Below are positions 10,321 through 21,705 of a stretch of DNA of 64,000 bases, one piece after another (positions within the stretch are counted from its first letter, which is position 1; every line of letters begins with the position of its first letter). This DNA is from Skeletonema tropicum. Its lineage: Eukaryota; Bacillariophyta; Thalassiosirophyceae; Thalassiosirales; Thalassiosiraceae. The notes beneath the pieces are model-generated. The model saw only the letters and a program-made list of their open reading frames with translations, was not told the DNA's origin and did not search any database. A program made the position numbers and the translations under genes. The stretch lies in assembly GCA_037178625.1 (NCBI GenBank), contig CM074138.1, forward strand, positions 186,001 through 250,000. The letters are read 5' to 3'.

Positions 10321-10639
10321 CACGATATGTACTTAGACTGGCGGGAAATAATTGTCACTGTCGCGTCGTGACAGCTCACAATTTTCACACACAAATCACT
10401 AACAAAATTGTAATAGTCTAAATATGGCCATGTTGCCCGACGAAAATTCATATATCAGTTGAAAGATAGCATCCCAAACAGTATATGCACAATATCTGAC
10501 GCGGAAGAGACTATAATTCGTCGAGATAGAGCACCTACCGACGAATTTGTGACCGATAACTGCAATTTCGAGCTAGAATGACGCATGCCTACGGCAGATC
10601 TGCATGCCTGTACTGCTGCTGCTATTCGAGTATACTGCA

Positions 10640-10740
10640 TATAACGTTGACCAGTGGTTCTATCGAAAGCTAATAGTCTGTACTATCGTATTATGGTCGA
10701 CTATTTGTGTTAGGGGTCGACATGGAGGCACAGAACCTCC
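10640..10740. repeat. Dispersed repeat, partial copy upstream of AP2 gene
   Basis: Contains the same GTTGACCAGTGG...CTATCGAAAGCTAATA block as the repeats at 9722 and 20505, followed by a similar TAGGGGT(C/A)GA motif. It lies about 250 bp upstream of the AP2-gene start. Confidence 0.55.
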
Positions 10741-10973
10741 ATGTAAGGGTGTAGAACTCGTGTTTTTTGTGTTTTTTTGGAGTGTTTTGTGTGGAGTTTC
10801 AGTGACAGTGACAATTTTTTCCAGTGAAAATTTTTTCCTGCCAGTAGATGATGCGGGCTTGCTTTTTTGTTCCACGCACCAGCCAGGTGCCAGGTGCTCT
10901 AGCTGGCGTCGAAAAGCTGCCATAACATTATTAGTTATGAGAACGATAATTTATTTGATCATCAATAGCAAGC

Positions 10974-12692
10974 ATGGTGACAAAGACCATATTTCGTATT
11001 GTCAATGTCAAAGCGCCTTCTCCCGGCTGGGCATCAGCGACAGCGCAAAAAACTCCAATTGATGAATCACTATCATCATCAGGCGGGGCGGGTGGTGGTG
11101 GAGAAGATTTGAGCGGTCGAATCTACAAAGGAGGGAGTCAAAATCGAAAGGTTGAGGCGGTGGCGGAGCCTGCTCGTTCCTCGGCAAATAATAATTCTTC
11201 ACACCATGGTGTTGTTGTGTCAATGGACGACAAAACTTTGAATGCATGTGATGCAGACAGTAGCAATGCATTGGACACTAATAATTCAAAGAAACGTCCT
11301 CTTATTTCAGAAAACACCACAGATGATGATGACAATCATCAAAAGACAGCCAACAAACGCCACAGACTCAACAAAATCGATTTAACCGGTGTTCCATTGC
11401 AGCCACCAATTCCACGACAAATGGGGAAGAAAGGAACATCTAAATATCAGGGTGTTTCGTTCAGTAACTTTCGGAAGAAGTGGCGTGCACAAATCACTAT
11501 CAAAGGAATAGTGTGTTGCATTGGACAATATGATAATGAGGAAGACGCTGCGGTGGCCTATGCTCGAGCGGTGTACAAATATAAAAAGACAGCAGTGCCT
11601 TATTATGCACCATTGCAGCAACGGTCCACTGTCGATAGTGATGATGAGGTGGAGAGAGATTCTTCAAAGATGGGAGCGGTTGTGGATGTCTCGTTCAGTA
11701 ATGATACGGACCAAGATTTCTCGAAATCTCGTGGGGATGTTGGTGAGACGAATACTGAAGAGAGGACGAAGCAAATAGTGATCGATGGAATGAGATACAC
11801 CGTTGTCCGGTGTGATACTATCGAAGAAGACGAAAACGCAGCGCATTATGTTCGTGCGGAATCCTCACAAGAAGCAGGGACGGGGAACGGAACAACGACT
11901 TTACCTGTGCACTCGAATGCAAAGGAAAATGTGGCATGTTATGGAGGACTTAGCCAATTGACTTTTCAACCAGTTCCAAATCCATTGGGTGAAGATGCAC
12001 CTCCTCCGAATGAGCGCATAATGAATTCTCCTCTTTGCAGTCCTAGTGTGACTGATGGCCAGCAACAACAACAACAACAACAACAACAACAGCAGCAGCA
12101 GCAGATGATGATGGCACCTCAGATAGACGCGGCTACTCTCTACCACTTAAATTTACAATCCTCCGCCTGCAAACCCACGCCAGTCATTGCATCGGAACTT
12201 GCCACATCAACTATTGCGTCACTACTCTCAGAGGCGTGTGAGTCACAAAATTACGATATTGTCGAGGTGTGGATGCATGATGATGAGCGCTATCACCTTG
12301 CTCACTCATACGTCCGTTCTACACTAGAGCAACAGTTGTTCCATCGTATCAGCGATGTCTACCGAAATTATATCGAAGGATCGGCTGCAAGCACACACCT
12401 TCTCTCAGGTTCATTGTGTAAATGGGCAAAGAAGACAAAGAAAATCTTGAGGGTTTCAGAGTCAAAGAGTCCACGTTTGTCTCTAGCGCTGAAATATAGT
12501 GTTAGCGGAGTCCAAGCGGCAGTTGCTGTGCCAGTTTCTCAGGGAGATATGCATGCGACAATTGCCTTGTTTAGGATGACGAATGAAGAATTGTCAAAGA
12601 ATGTAGAGGATTCCCAAGACTGTTACTTGCACCTATTGGGCTACAAACTAATGATTTTGATGAAAAGTGAGCTGGCCTCACAGCAAAGATGA
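10974..12692 (+). CDS. AP2/ERF-domain protein
   Basis: The 572-residue protein starts at the ATG at 10974. Residues about 152-208 form one AP2-type DNA-binding domain: GTSKYQGVSFSNFRKKWRAQ, then IGQYDNEEDAAVAYARAVYKY, with the conserved YxGV, W and G-x-[FY]-x-x-E/DAA-AYA features. A Lys/Arg-rich segment before it (KKRP, NKRHRLNK) could be a nuclear localisation signal. A poly-Gln run sits near residues 362-378. The C-terminal 180 residues are unassigned but look folded. Expected role: sequence-specific transcription regulator in the nucleus. The N-terminal region GGAGGGGEDLSGRIYKGGSQNRK is low complexity and is duplicated, in broken form, at about 4940-5170. No intron is needed. Confidence 0.85.
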   Translation: MVTKTIFRIVNVKAPSPGWASATAQKTPIDESLSSSGGAGGGGEDLSGRIYKGGSQNRKVEAVAEPARSSANNNSSHHGVVVSMDDKTLNACDADSSNALDTNNSKKRPLISENTTDDDDNHQKTANKRHRLNKIDLTGVPLQPPIPRQMGKKGTSKYQGVSFSNFRKKWRAQITIKGIVCCIGQYDNEEDAAVAYARAVYKYKKTAVPYYAPLQQRSTVDSDDEVERDSSKMGAVVDVSFSNDTDQDFSKSRGDVGETNTEERTKQIVIDGMRYTVVRCDTIEEDENAAHYVRAESSQEAGTGNGTTTLPVHSNAKENVACYGGLSQLTFQPVPNPLGEDAPPPNERIMNSPLCSPSVTDGQQQQQQQQQQQQQQQMMMAPQIDAATLYHLNLQSSACKPTPVIASELATSTIASLLSEACESQNYDIVEVWMHDDERYHLAHSYVRSTLEQQLFHRISDVYRNYIEGSAASTHLLSGSLCKWAKKTKKILRVSESKSPRLSLALKYSVSGVQAAVAVPVSQGDMHATIALFRMTNEELSKNVEDSQDCYLHLLGYKLMILMKSELASQQR

Positions 12693-13251
12693 GTCATGAC
12701 AAAAGCGAGGGTAAAGGATTTTATGTTAGCAGAAGGGATTAATCACAACTGCAACTGTTTCGTTATGTTTACATTACTGACTTTGATGATGATAATCCTA
12801 AACTTCCGAAACGTTTGCTCACACGACACGAAAGCGAATAGTAGATAGTGATATCGATCGAATGACTATCATAAGTAGAGCTCAATGACCTCGCTCTCAT
12901 GAATACCGCTGCATTCAAAGACAACAATATTTGATCTACTTATTCGATTCGATTTTCACGATACTCGTGATGCAACAGCCCTTTGCGTTCCTATCAGCTG
13001 GATCGCAAGAGTATATGCTGTGTGATGACCCTCCAAAACGGTATACAAGATACAACGGAGTTCTCATAGGGGCTACAGGCTAATGGTACCTACAGAGGAA
13101 CTTGGAATCAACCTTCTGCTTGCATGAAACACATAGCAGTGAACTGTTTGCATAAAAAGTTGATTGCTAAATAGATATCATTGCATCCTCTCTACTCTAA
13201 TAAGTATTAATATTTGCATCATCATAATAATAACCTAACCTCGCTTCCGAA
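12693..13251. other. Intergenic; duplicated promoter region of the small paralogue pair
   Basis: From about 12876 this sequence is nearly identical to 15716-16071 (TCAATGACCTCGCTCT..., GCAACAGCCCTTTGCGTTCC). It forms the 375-bp upstream region of the gene at 13252 and was duplicated together with it. The conserved AT-rich block just before the ATG (CATCATAATAATAACC) is a candidate core promoter/5' UTR. Confidence 0.6.
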
Positions 13252-13659
13252 ATGAATCTGTTCCAAGATCTATCCCAAGAATTCACGAAGATACCAACAT
13301 TCCGTGAAAATAAACTCCTCGAGGAAGCTGGCAACAGCAAGCGCGGCAGCAACAATAATAAACAAGAAGACGCCTTTCTATTCTACTCGGACGACGAGGT
13401 TAGAATGAGGGTCCTCAGCGATGGTACAAGAGGAGCAGCTCACCGATCTGCAGTGACTGATGGCGTTGTGCGAAAGGCAAGAATCTCCTTTGAGCTTCAC
13501 CCATCTGTATTCTTCGAGGAGATCTTCGAGGAGCTGCTTTCCGATGAGGCCTTCGCTAATGGCGTTGATGAAGACGTAACTGAAGAAGGAGAAGATGCCA
13601 CGGCAGAGACCAAGATGGAGGGATTTGTCTCGATTCTTTTCGGAAGAGAAAGCTTTTAA
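13252..13659 (+). CDS. Small conserved hypothetical protein, paralogue 1
   Basis: The 135-residue acidic protein starts MNLFQDLSQEFTKIPTFREN. It is a close paralogue of the protein at 16072; the two align almost throughout and differ at the C-terminus (here ending FGRESF). A central segment (DDEVRMRVLSDGTRGAAHRS) and a helical acidic segment (FFEEIFEELLSDEAF) are the best conserved. The segment FYSDDEVRMRVLS...RKARISFELHPS has a slight resemblance to stress or cell-cycle regulatory short motifs (RxSFxLHPS could be a phosphosite) but no domain is recognised. Upstream about 375 bp is shared with the paralogue, so regulation is probably shared too. Confidence 0.65.
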   Translation: MNLFQDLSQEFTKIPTFRENKLLEEAGNSKRGSNNNKQEDAFLFYSDDEVRMRVLSDGTRGAAHRSAVTDGVVRKARISFELHPSVFFEEIFEELLSDEAFANGVDEDVTEEGEDATAETKMEGFVSILFGRESF

Positions 13660-13944
13660 AGCTTTGTTAAGATAATGTCGCCTCTTGAGGGCCCACCAGA
13701 CGTACTTTAAAATTTCTGTTACATATATAAAAAGCTTTGTTAGAAAATTAATCTCTATAATCTAGACAAGTACACATCTCTTCTGTGTTTCTTAGGCTCC
13801 GGGAAACCGCAACGGTAATGTTACCATCATCCAAGAAGCCTCAACGAGGCTTCCTGGGGAGTTTGGTCATTTTTGACACAACTTACAGCACCATATTACG
13901 ATCGTCGTCGTCTGCGTCGAAAACGAATGCTACCTTCTGAGTCC

Positions 13945-15710
13945 CTACGAGGTGGAAAGTATGAAGTGATATTTATTGTCGAGCTTGAAGCACTGGGGGA
14001 GGGTTCGCAACATCACACTCGGAATCCACACTAGAGGGTGAGTCGTCATCATCATCCTCATCGTCGTCATCTGATCCAACATCAACATATGTGTCGTCTG
14101 AATTGGAAGCCGAGGTATCCGAAGCAGAGTTGCGCAAACGTCGTTTGTTCCGCAGATTAGGTAGTCGAACACGCCGAGTCCGTCTAGCCCGGTGTACTCT
14201 GCGAGCTGCCATGGCTGATTCCATACTAGCTATCCATCTTTCTTGATCTATAGTTGGACCTTCAGTCAGATGAGCGAAATCAATGTGCAATAGATCCCTA
14301 TCTTCCGGCAGGAGCATATCGTCGTCCGTTTTGAGGAGACTCGTAACTTTCTGAAGAATACGTTGGCGTTGTGGAAGAGATCTGCCGTCTGCTTTGTAGT
14401 GCACTGTACAATTGCGATAAAGCCATTGCTGATGTGTCAGAAGGAGAAGTTGTCTCATGAGCCCACTAGCCCAAGATGCAGGTTGAACGAAAGTATGAAT
14501 GGTGGATAGATACGAGCTTGAAGGTGGACCAGACGCTTACTCATAAAGCCTTCAACGGAATTATCCCACCCATGTGTGCCATATATGTCTGCAAATTCAA
14601 TGTGTGCAGGAAGTCCATCGATAATATCGTACATGACCAATTATTCATGTCTAAGGAGGTACTCTTCGACAAGATGTTGTAAGTAGGGATCCGTATCATT
14701 CTCTTCCATCCAATCGCTGAGATCTTCTACTGCTGCTCGAAGGCTCGCCAGACGACCCGGATCGCTACATCTTGTGATGTGTGACTTTCGTCGGGGCGGC
14801 CAAGCTGGGGCAGATGTTCTGAACTGAGCCATCCATCTTAGAGAGTTGCCTGTTTGTACCACAATAGCGTGACACATGTTTCGCTACTTATCCAACTGGT
14901 AAACATGGGGGGGGGGGGGGATTTCTTCACTGCTTTTTCCAATCCTTCCCAGAAAATCAAATCGAAGTGTTGTGAAGACACAATACTCGATACCGCAAGT
15001 TTCAAAGAGGTCTTTTGCGGAGTTGTATCCGTGCCAGTAATAAATTGTATCGATCGGGGAACCACTAATCTGTCCAAAACCAGTATGAACTCGAACGGTT
15101 CAAATTGAAGTGATGTAATGAAAGTGTTAGCTTCCAGGCTTGCTTTGAAAGCCTGTCCATCTCGATATTCCAGATCTCTTAACGTGTATATAGGCGTGAC
15201 GATATGTAGTCATCTACTGAGATTCCACCTGCCTTCTCAAAAGAAACGGTGAACGGAATCGCGCGGAGATACATAAGTAAATATATCGCTCTAGAAAAGA
15301 GAGAGAACATCGGCCCTGAGACCTGAGACTGACTTTCCACCAGGTCTGAATGTGTGGTTGTTGCCGTGATGAATGACACCAGAGTTGTCGAACCAAAGTT
15401 TCACTGGAGATACTAATACTACTTCGCTGTTCGCCTGAAGCAATGTAGAGGCAGCCCTAAGGAGTAGAGCAAATGCCATTCCTCCAAAGATTTCTCCTCG
15501 ATAGTTTCCAGCAAATGGAGATTCCTCTACCTCTACCCACGTACCAACCAATTTCCGTTTAGAACTATTGAGCATCAACATAAAGGCAGCTGAACACACG
15601 TCCATGCTAATATCTTTCATGAATGAACCGTCGGCGGCACCTCCACGCACGGTGCCTTGTGTTATCCCCTCTACCAGCCATGAACCATAGCGAGTAGTGA
15701 TTTCGATCAT
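13945..15710 (-). pseudogene. Decayed non-LTR-type retroelement (RNase H region and downstream tail)
   Basis: Successive minus-strand frames, broken by frameshifts, read as one ancient coding sequence. 15291-15710 resembles an RNase H fold (GAADGSFMKD..., then AGNYRGEIFG with the D and E positions expected). 14838-15077 (FDLIFWEGLEKAVKKSPPPP) and 14641-14877 continue it after a frame change near 14870. 13973-14458 has the QQWLYRNCTVHYK and LPQRQRILQKV tail that in diatoms commonly follows reverse-transcriptase/RNase H modules, ending in an Asp-rich stretch. A 14-G run at 14907-14920 lies inside. No reverse transcriptase core is present, so this is a 5'-truncated dead copy lying between the two small paralogues. 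Confidence 0.55.
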
Positions 15711-15715
15711 AACTT

Positions 15716-16071
15716 GTAGAGCTCGATGACCTCGCTCTTATGAATACCGCTTGCATTCAAAACATTATTTGATCTACTTATTCGATTCGGTTTTCACGAT
15801 ACTCGTCATGCAACAGCCCTTTGCGTTCCTATCAGCTGGATCGCGAGAGTATATGCTGTGTGATGACCCTCCAACTCGGCACAAGGTACAACGGAGTTCT
15901 CATCAATCTTGCATACAATGCTACAGAAGACAAATCAGCCTTCTCTGCATGCATGAAACACATATAACAGAGAACTGTTTGCATAAAAAGTTGATTGCTA
16001 TCATTGCATCCTCTCTACTCTAATAAGTAATATTTGCATCATCATAATAATAACCTAACCTCGCTTCCGAA
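15716..16071. repeat. Duplicated upstream region of the small paralogue, copy 2
   Basis: Near-identical to 12876-13251, with a few small indels. Together with 16072-16480 it defines a duplicated segment of about 770 bp. Confidence 0.75.
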
Positions 16072-16518
16072 ATGAATCAGTTTCAAGATCTGTCCCAAGA
16101 CTTCACGAAGATACCAACATTCCGTGAAAATAAACTCCTCGAGGAAGCTGACATCAGCAAGCGCAGCAGCATCAATAATAAACAAGAAGACGCCTTTCTA
16201 TTCTACTCGGACGACGAGGTTAGAATGAGGGTCCTCAGCGGTGGTACAAGAGGAGCAGCTCACCGATCTGCAGTGATTGATGGCGTTACCCGAAAGACAA
16301 GAATCTCCTTTGAGCTTCACCCGTCTGTATTCTTCGAGGAGATCTTCGAGGAGCTGCTTTCCGATGAGGCCTTCGCTAATGGCGTTGATGAACACGTAAC
16401 TGAAGAAGGAGAAGATGCCACGGCAGCCACGGCAGAGAGACCCAAGATCGAGGGACTTGTCTCGATTCTTTTCGGGAAAGACATTCAATCGAACATTAGT
16501 ACTTCCAGAGCTGCCTAG
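16072..16518 (+). CDS. Small conserved hypothetical protein, paralogue 2
   Basis: 148 residues, starting MNQFQDLSQDFTKIPTFREN. It aligns with the 13252 product over about 125 residues with few changes, then diverges after VSILFGK and gains a TATAERPK insertion before that. Function unknown. Substitutions are mostly at single positions and the frame is intact, which suggests both copies are, or recently were, under constraint. Confidence 0.65.
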   Translation: MNQFQDLSQDFTKIPTFRENKLLEEADISKRSSINNKQEDAFLFYSDDEVRMRVLSGGTRGAAHRSAVIDGVTRKTRISFELHPSVFFEEIFEELLSDEAFANGVDEHVTEEGEDATAATAERPKIEGLVSILFGKDIQSNISTSRAA

Positions 16519-16872
16519 GAAGTTGCATTAAGTATTGCCGCATGTTCTAAACTTTAGTGTAATTTAATTCATACTTATCATTCTTCACTCTGAGTGTGCT
16601 TCTGTAAATGAGTATGAAAGTGTTCTGCCGTCATTGCTGGAGTCTGGAGAGAGCCCGCCATGAGCATGTCCATCTTTTATCACCGTTTGATATCAGGTTC
16701 GAGCTACGATAAGGAGTGAGGGAAACAGCGTAACGGTGACTCCACATCGCTCTAGTGATGCGGGATTAAGAAGTTCCGTTGTTCAGTTAGAGTCGCTGAC
16801 TAGAAGCTCAATCACGGCTTGAGCAAATCTGAATAATCATAATTACTCTTAGTACTAAAGCATTTCTCTGTT
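16519..16872. other. Intergenic between convergent genes
   Basis: Short 3' intergenic space between the small paralogue and the TMEM184-like gene. I see no gene or clear repeat in it. Confidence 0.5.
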
Positions 16873-19461
16873 CTAACCCTCAAAAGATTTTGAATGCATT
16901 GTGAATATACTTGGCCGAAGAACTTGGTCACTCGGACTAGTAGCAAACAAAAGAGATGAATCTGATGATGTATTTGCTTCCTCCTCCTCCTCTTCTTCGT
17001 CAACTTCTTCATGCGCGTCACTGGCAGGGATGTGTTGATTTTCTTCATCGTTGATTTCAACGTTGCGTCCATCGTCTATTCTACTTTCGTCCAAGCCATG
17101 AACTGAATCATCGCCATCTTCCGCTTCCCGTTCATTCGAGATATGGTTCAGCATGTCACGCGTCAAAAGAGACGCTGTAGTCTCATCCAAAAGACGGCTT
17201 TCCAGCAACAATGCTCGAGCTGCACGAAGCTCGGATGGCAAATCTTCACCATGAGATTCTTCTTCACTTTCATTTCCAAGTGACTCCACTTTAGGAGCAG
17301 CTACTGTTTGTCCTCCTTTCGTTGGAGATTCATCAACATCGGACTCAGGCATCAATGAGCGACCCTTAGTCGTCTTGATAGGGCTGGGGTCAGGGCTATC
17401 ATCATCTAGTAGCAAATCTTCCACGTTGTCAAGAAGAGATCCGATTTCCTCATCTTCCTCCGGCACAGTGGAGAATGTATCAACCGAATTCGAATTACCC
17501 AATTGATCCTTGGACTTCCGTTTCTTCTTCTTCTTCGATTTATGCCTCATGATCAACTTCAAATCGTGCAAGAAGTCCCCTAAAGCCATATTATCTCCAA
17601 ACTTGGTTTGATCTTCGACGGGTCGATATCCCTCTTCCCATTCTTCCACGGGGAAACAGTAGAAATGAGCAATAGCGAATCCAAGCATTTCGAGGCAAAT
17701 GAGGAAGTTTTGTGCTTGTTTGGCATATCTTTCTTCCTGTTCTTCAGCGCTAATATTTGTAACTGCTTCCCCACCGCTGCTGAGAATATCAGTCGACTCG
17801 GCAAGTAAGCTGATGACAAGACCTTGCCAGAATGTCATGAAGACAACACCTGTACAAACAAAAGCATTGAATTGAGGTGAGGTGAGAGGGGAAGCGCATT
17901 ACAACAGAAAAGTGCATGGTCGAAAATATCCTGGTGTTAAACTCACCCTTGATGCAAAGAAATTTTGGAAATGGCCGGCACCTGACAAAGGTTGACACGG
18001 TAAATCAACAGTGGATAGCAAGTTAGCAAAGCCAACGGCCTTTCGACGCAAATAAACACAACCAAGAAAAACTCACCATGACAAGTCCTCCTGGACTGCA
18101 TGATAAAAGTTCAATAATCCACTGAATGCCAAAAAGACGGAAATATTCTCCATAATGATCAACCAGAATTGAGGTGTACAATACGCAATCATCCCCCCAC
18201 CAATGTAACTGCATACATCAATATCATCAGCATCCATATCCAATTCGACTCCTCCATCATCACCACTTGTACGATCAAATGGATTCCCCGGACCAAACAA
18301 CGGACCATGATAATCAATCTGCTTCAACACAAACTGCACCGCAGTCAAAAACGGCCTCAAAAATACAAACTGCATCGCACAAACTTGACACTGCAACAAC
18401 ACATCATCCGCCAACTGCCGATTCTCATCAATCCCACCCTCCTGCTTCTTCTTCCGACAGCAACCAAAGACCGGGGGGGACAAATGATCCGCATGTCGTG
18501 CTAATAAATCCACCACCGCCTCACGATCGCCCTTTCCCAATACGGCAATTAAAAAACTTAAAAATTGATAAATCACATAGGCCTCATACAAATCCTTCAA
18601 GATGGCAAGATATCCCTCCATCGCGGGGACTACCAAACTTAACCAACTCGTTACCGAGTATATAGGGCACATCCACAAGATTGCCAATATCTTTCGTTGG
18701 ACGAATGGCTGTTGGAAGTTACGCAGGTGAGATGTCATGTGCCACATGCTAATGAGACATCCCAACAGTGTGAACGTTCCCGCGAGTTGGTAGACCATGA
18801 AGGAATTTTCTGTGGAGAATTGATCTTGGGTGGTACGGATGTAGGAGGATAAGGTTGCCTGGACGGAATTGACTTGGGTGTTGATGGTATTTTGGGCATA
18901 TTCCAATGTTGCATTGATATCACGTTGAGTTTGGGCGAGTGTTGTTTCAATGTCAGATTTGGTGGTGTTGAGATTGGTGTCAATTTCGTGTTGACGACGT
19001 TCGGAGTCTTCTTCGAGTTGCTGGAGTTTTTCGAGTACGTCCGAGTTGGAAACGGAGTGTTCGAAGCGAGCAATTACGGTGGAGTGATTGGCGAGTGTTT
19101 CGTTAACGTGGGTGAGTTGATAGTGTTGGATGGAGAGTTCGGTGGAGAGTTGTTGAACGTTGGAATCGAGAGAGTAAAGTTGTGAAGAGAGGGTGTTGAT
19201 TTTGGTTTGTAGATAGTAGGAGAATGCTGCACTGGCTGCTGCTGCGAGGAAGAGAGGTAGAATGAGGCAGTTGGCTATTGATCTCCAGCAGGATCTTCCT
19301 GAAGAATCATTGTTTGAAGATGTCGGTGATGATGATTTGTGCTTGTTGTTGTTGTAACTGCCGTTATCGTCGTCATCCTCATAGAGATCACAATTGTCCA
19401 CGTCCAGTAGACTTTTGTGCTCATCATTTTCGCGGCTGGTGCTGCCGTATCGTTGCTTCAT
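16873..19461 (-). CDS. TMEM184/organic solute transporter alpha-like membrane protein, three exons
   Basis: CDS joins 19461-18077, 17981-17947 and 17849-16873 (minus strand), 798 residues. Both introns have GTGAGT or GTGAGT-like donors and CAG acceptors, and the 35-nt middle exon supplies the conserved SWCRPFPKFLCIKG block, which continues as VVFMTFWQG; this is the signature end of the Solute_trans_a (PF03619) domain. The N-terminus has a cytosolic tail, a hydrophobic segment near residues 62-86 and a long coiled-coil-like luminal stretch (residues about 90-215). The multi-pass domain then follows (VYQLAGTFTLLGCL, MWHMTSHLRNF, LAILWMCPIYSVTSWLSL, YQFLSFLIAVLG). The C-terminal 250 residues are acidic and probably disordered. 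The added N-terminal membrane anchor plus coiled coil is unusual for the family. Expected role: polytopic membrane protein in trafficking or solute transport. Confidence 0.88.
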
Positions 19462-20504
19462 TCTTTTATCAGTTGCTTCTCTTTATTTGACTCGCTGGTG
19501 AACTGATAGGGGATGAAATTCCGTCATCATGATTGTTTGCATTGTCGACAGTAGTCAGTAGTATCAATCACGATATAAGAGGACCGCCGAGCACACAAGA
19601 GAGACATGTTAGCATAATAAAAAGTTGAACACATAATATCATAGCAGAAAATATCAGCTACATGCCAGTCAATATCATTATTATCCACCCGCAGCCAACG
19701 CCCCGGACAGTCAAATATTAAATGTCTACTTGAAGTATCAGCACCTGCTTCATTATTTGCAAAATTGACCTCTTTGGAAATGACAAATTAATCACATCTC
19801 CCCCGACACATCATGTGTTGTGTGTCTATTTTAAATAATTTCAGAATGCGTTTCATTTATTTGCCAAATAATTCACCGCCACCTCTGTCACGAGCCATAG
19901 CGAGCAAATCATTTCAAATATAATTATATCGTCTTGACATGAACTTCAACCACAATTCCCAGGCCAACGCAGCAGTCAGTAGACAAGATAAATTGCATGA
20001 TGTCCACCAAATAAAAAATGCGGACATTTTCAAGTTCAAGCCCGAGAGAGCTAGCTGTATCATCGAGGCGCCGACACCATTCCTCTCTGGCCAAATTTAA
20101 ACTTACCTTCGTTTTCAAATCTCAGAAATTATTCAATGATAATATTGCCACCGCCAGTCGATTTTAGTCTCTGCTTTGTTGCTATTGCAAGTATTAGTTG
20201 CAGCGGCCAAGTAAGTAAGTTGTTACCACCAACCGCCATCTACCATCTGTCGATTTTTTATTTTATGACTTATGATGCGATGACTTTGGCGTCACTTTAG
20301 AGACGGACATCTTTTTTTTAAATCATCCGGCACCACCTTCGCAGCACGACGGACCTACAGAACGCTCTCTGAGATGCCTGTCTTTTTGTCTCTCCTCATC
20401 ACCATGCATGCCATCACATCATCAAAATCACGCATGATCACGCAAATCACATCACATCACGTCATTCATCAATCTGAAATCTGAACCATCAAGCTCTAGA
20501 GACG
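19462..20504. other. Intergenic, including a dispersed repeat shared with 27.8-28.0 kb
   Basis: No gene supported. The part 20130-20480 shares blocks with 27800-28030 (CAGTCGATTTT...CTTTGCTTTGTTGCTA and GAGATGCCTGTCTTTTTG), so it is a dispersed repeat of unknown type. A weak minus frame at 19924-20118 is not called. Confidence 0.5.
20130..20480. repeat. Dispersed repeat R2, copy 1
   Basis: Shares TGCTTTGTTGCTA, GAGATGCCTGTCTTTTTG and CACGTCATTCAT blocks in the same order with 27800-28030, separated by diverged sequence. Confidence 0.55.
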
Positions 20505-21060
20505 AAAAAAACTTGGAAAGAAAAAATCTTGGAAACTTTTTGCCCCGCCATCACCACTCACAAAAGTGGCAAACAACCATGTCGTGACCCCCCCTACTAA
20601 GCACGACTATTAGACATTCGACAAAAATGGCCGATAGGAATGCTAAACTAAAGACTATTATAAACTAAGTAGTCTTTGGTTGAACAACTTATAGATAATC
20701 TGTATGGAGGTATGATGAACTGAATTCCACAATTTTTACTAGCAGAAAATGCTAACAAAATCGCCTCAAGCCGCCTCCCTGATCTATGCTACTCCACAAC
20801 TGTGGGGCGAATATAGCAGGTGTGACGTCGACCAGTGGCTCTATCGAAAGCTAATAACTTGGGCTATCATATAATATTCACTTATAGGGGTAGATATATC
20901 TGCTGGGCGCATTACCAGGCTACTGAGTGTGCCGACATGGTAATTTGGAAACATTTTCCAGATTTTTGTGTGCGGTGTGCTAGTAAAATGCTTCATCACA
21001 AGTTCCACGTGGCCCAACTTGGAATTTCCAAGTTTTTTCATCTCTAGCAAGCAAGTTCTC
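20505..21060. repeat. Dispersed repeat, copy 2
   Basis: Second copy of the family at 9722-10320, same orientation and same order of conserved blocks, with many point differences. It ends near 21060 (copy 1 ends near 10320). Confidence 0.7.
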
Positions 21061-21231
21061 GCTTTCTGCGCTGCTGCCTGCAGAGGCGTCATCGCCGATA
21101 GCTTCTGCTTGCTCGAACAAATCATTTCATATCGACACCCCACCATGATCATGTTAACAGAACTACCAAAGCCTCTCTAGAGAACTACTTGACTAATAAA
21201 AACGTGATTCATCTATCTATCTATATTATAG

Positions 21232-21232
<1 letters not shown>

Positions 21233-21272
<40 letters not shown>

Positions 21273-21280
21273 TGTGTGTA
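21233..21280. repeat. (TGCG)n/(TG)n microsatellite
   Basis: About ten TGCG units grading into TG units, immediately inside the candidate Helitron 5' end. Confidence 0.9.
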
Positions 21281-21402
21281 TATCATGTATGTCCGTTTGT
21301 CCGTTAGTTAGTGAGGTAGCCAAAATTTGCTGGCCAAAATTAGCATATCCGCCAATTTTGGCGAGGTTGTTTCTTCTCAATTTACACAAAGTAATACGTA
21401 GG

Positions 21403-21705
21403 AATTAGTTCCTAAAAGTCTATTGGCGAGGCATGTGACAGCCAGTCCCAGTGTCACATTTTGAGGTGTATGTAACACGAAGCGGATTGATTGAGTTTGG
21501 TAAAAGTGTCACATTCAGGGGGTTGAGTTTGGGAGGTCACAAATAATTTTTAGTCAAAAAATTAGTTCCTAAAAGTCTATTGGCGAGGCATGTGACAGCC
21601 AGTCCCAGTGTCACATTTTGAGGTGTATGTAACACGAAGCGGATTGATTGAGTTTGGTAAAAGTGTCACATTCAGGGGGTTGAGTTTGGGAGTGTCACAA
21701 ATAAT
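21403..21705. repeat. 157-bp tandem duplication
   Basis: Two copies starting at 21403 and 21560 (AATTAGTTCCTAAAAGTCTA...), nearly identical, ending in GTGTCACATTCAGGGGGTTG and a short linker. It lies inside the candidate Helitron. Confidence 0.85.

Noticed and set aside
18169..18665. Plus-strand frames opposite the TMEM184-like gene
   Set aside because: They lie wholly within a well-supported exon on the other strand and are Ser/Thr/Pro/His-rich, as antisense of hydrophobic coding sequence often is.
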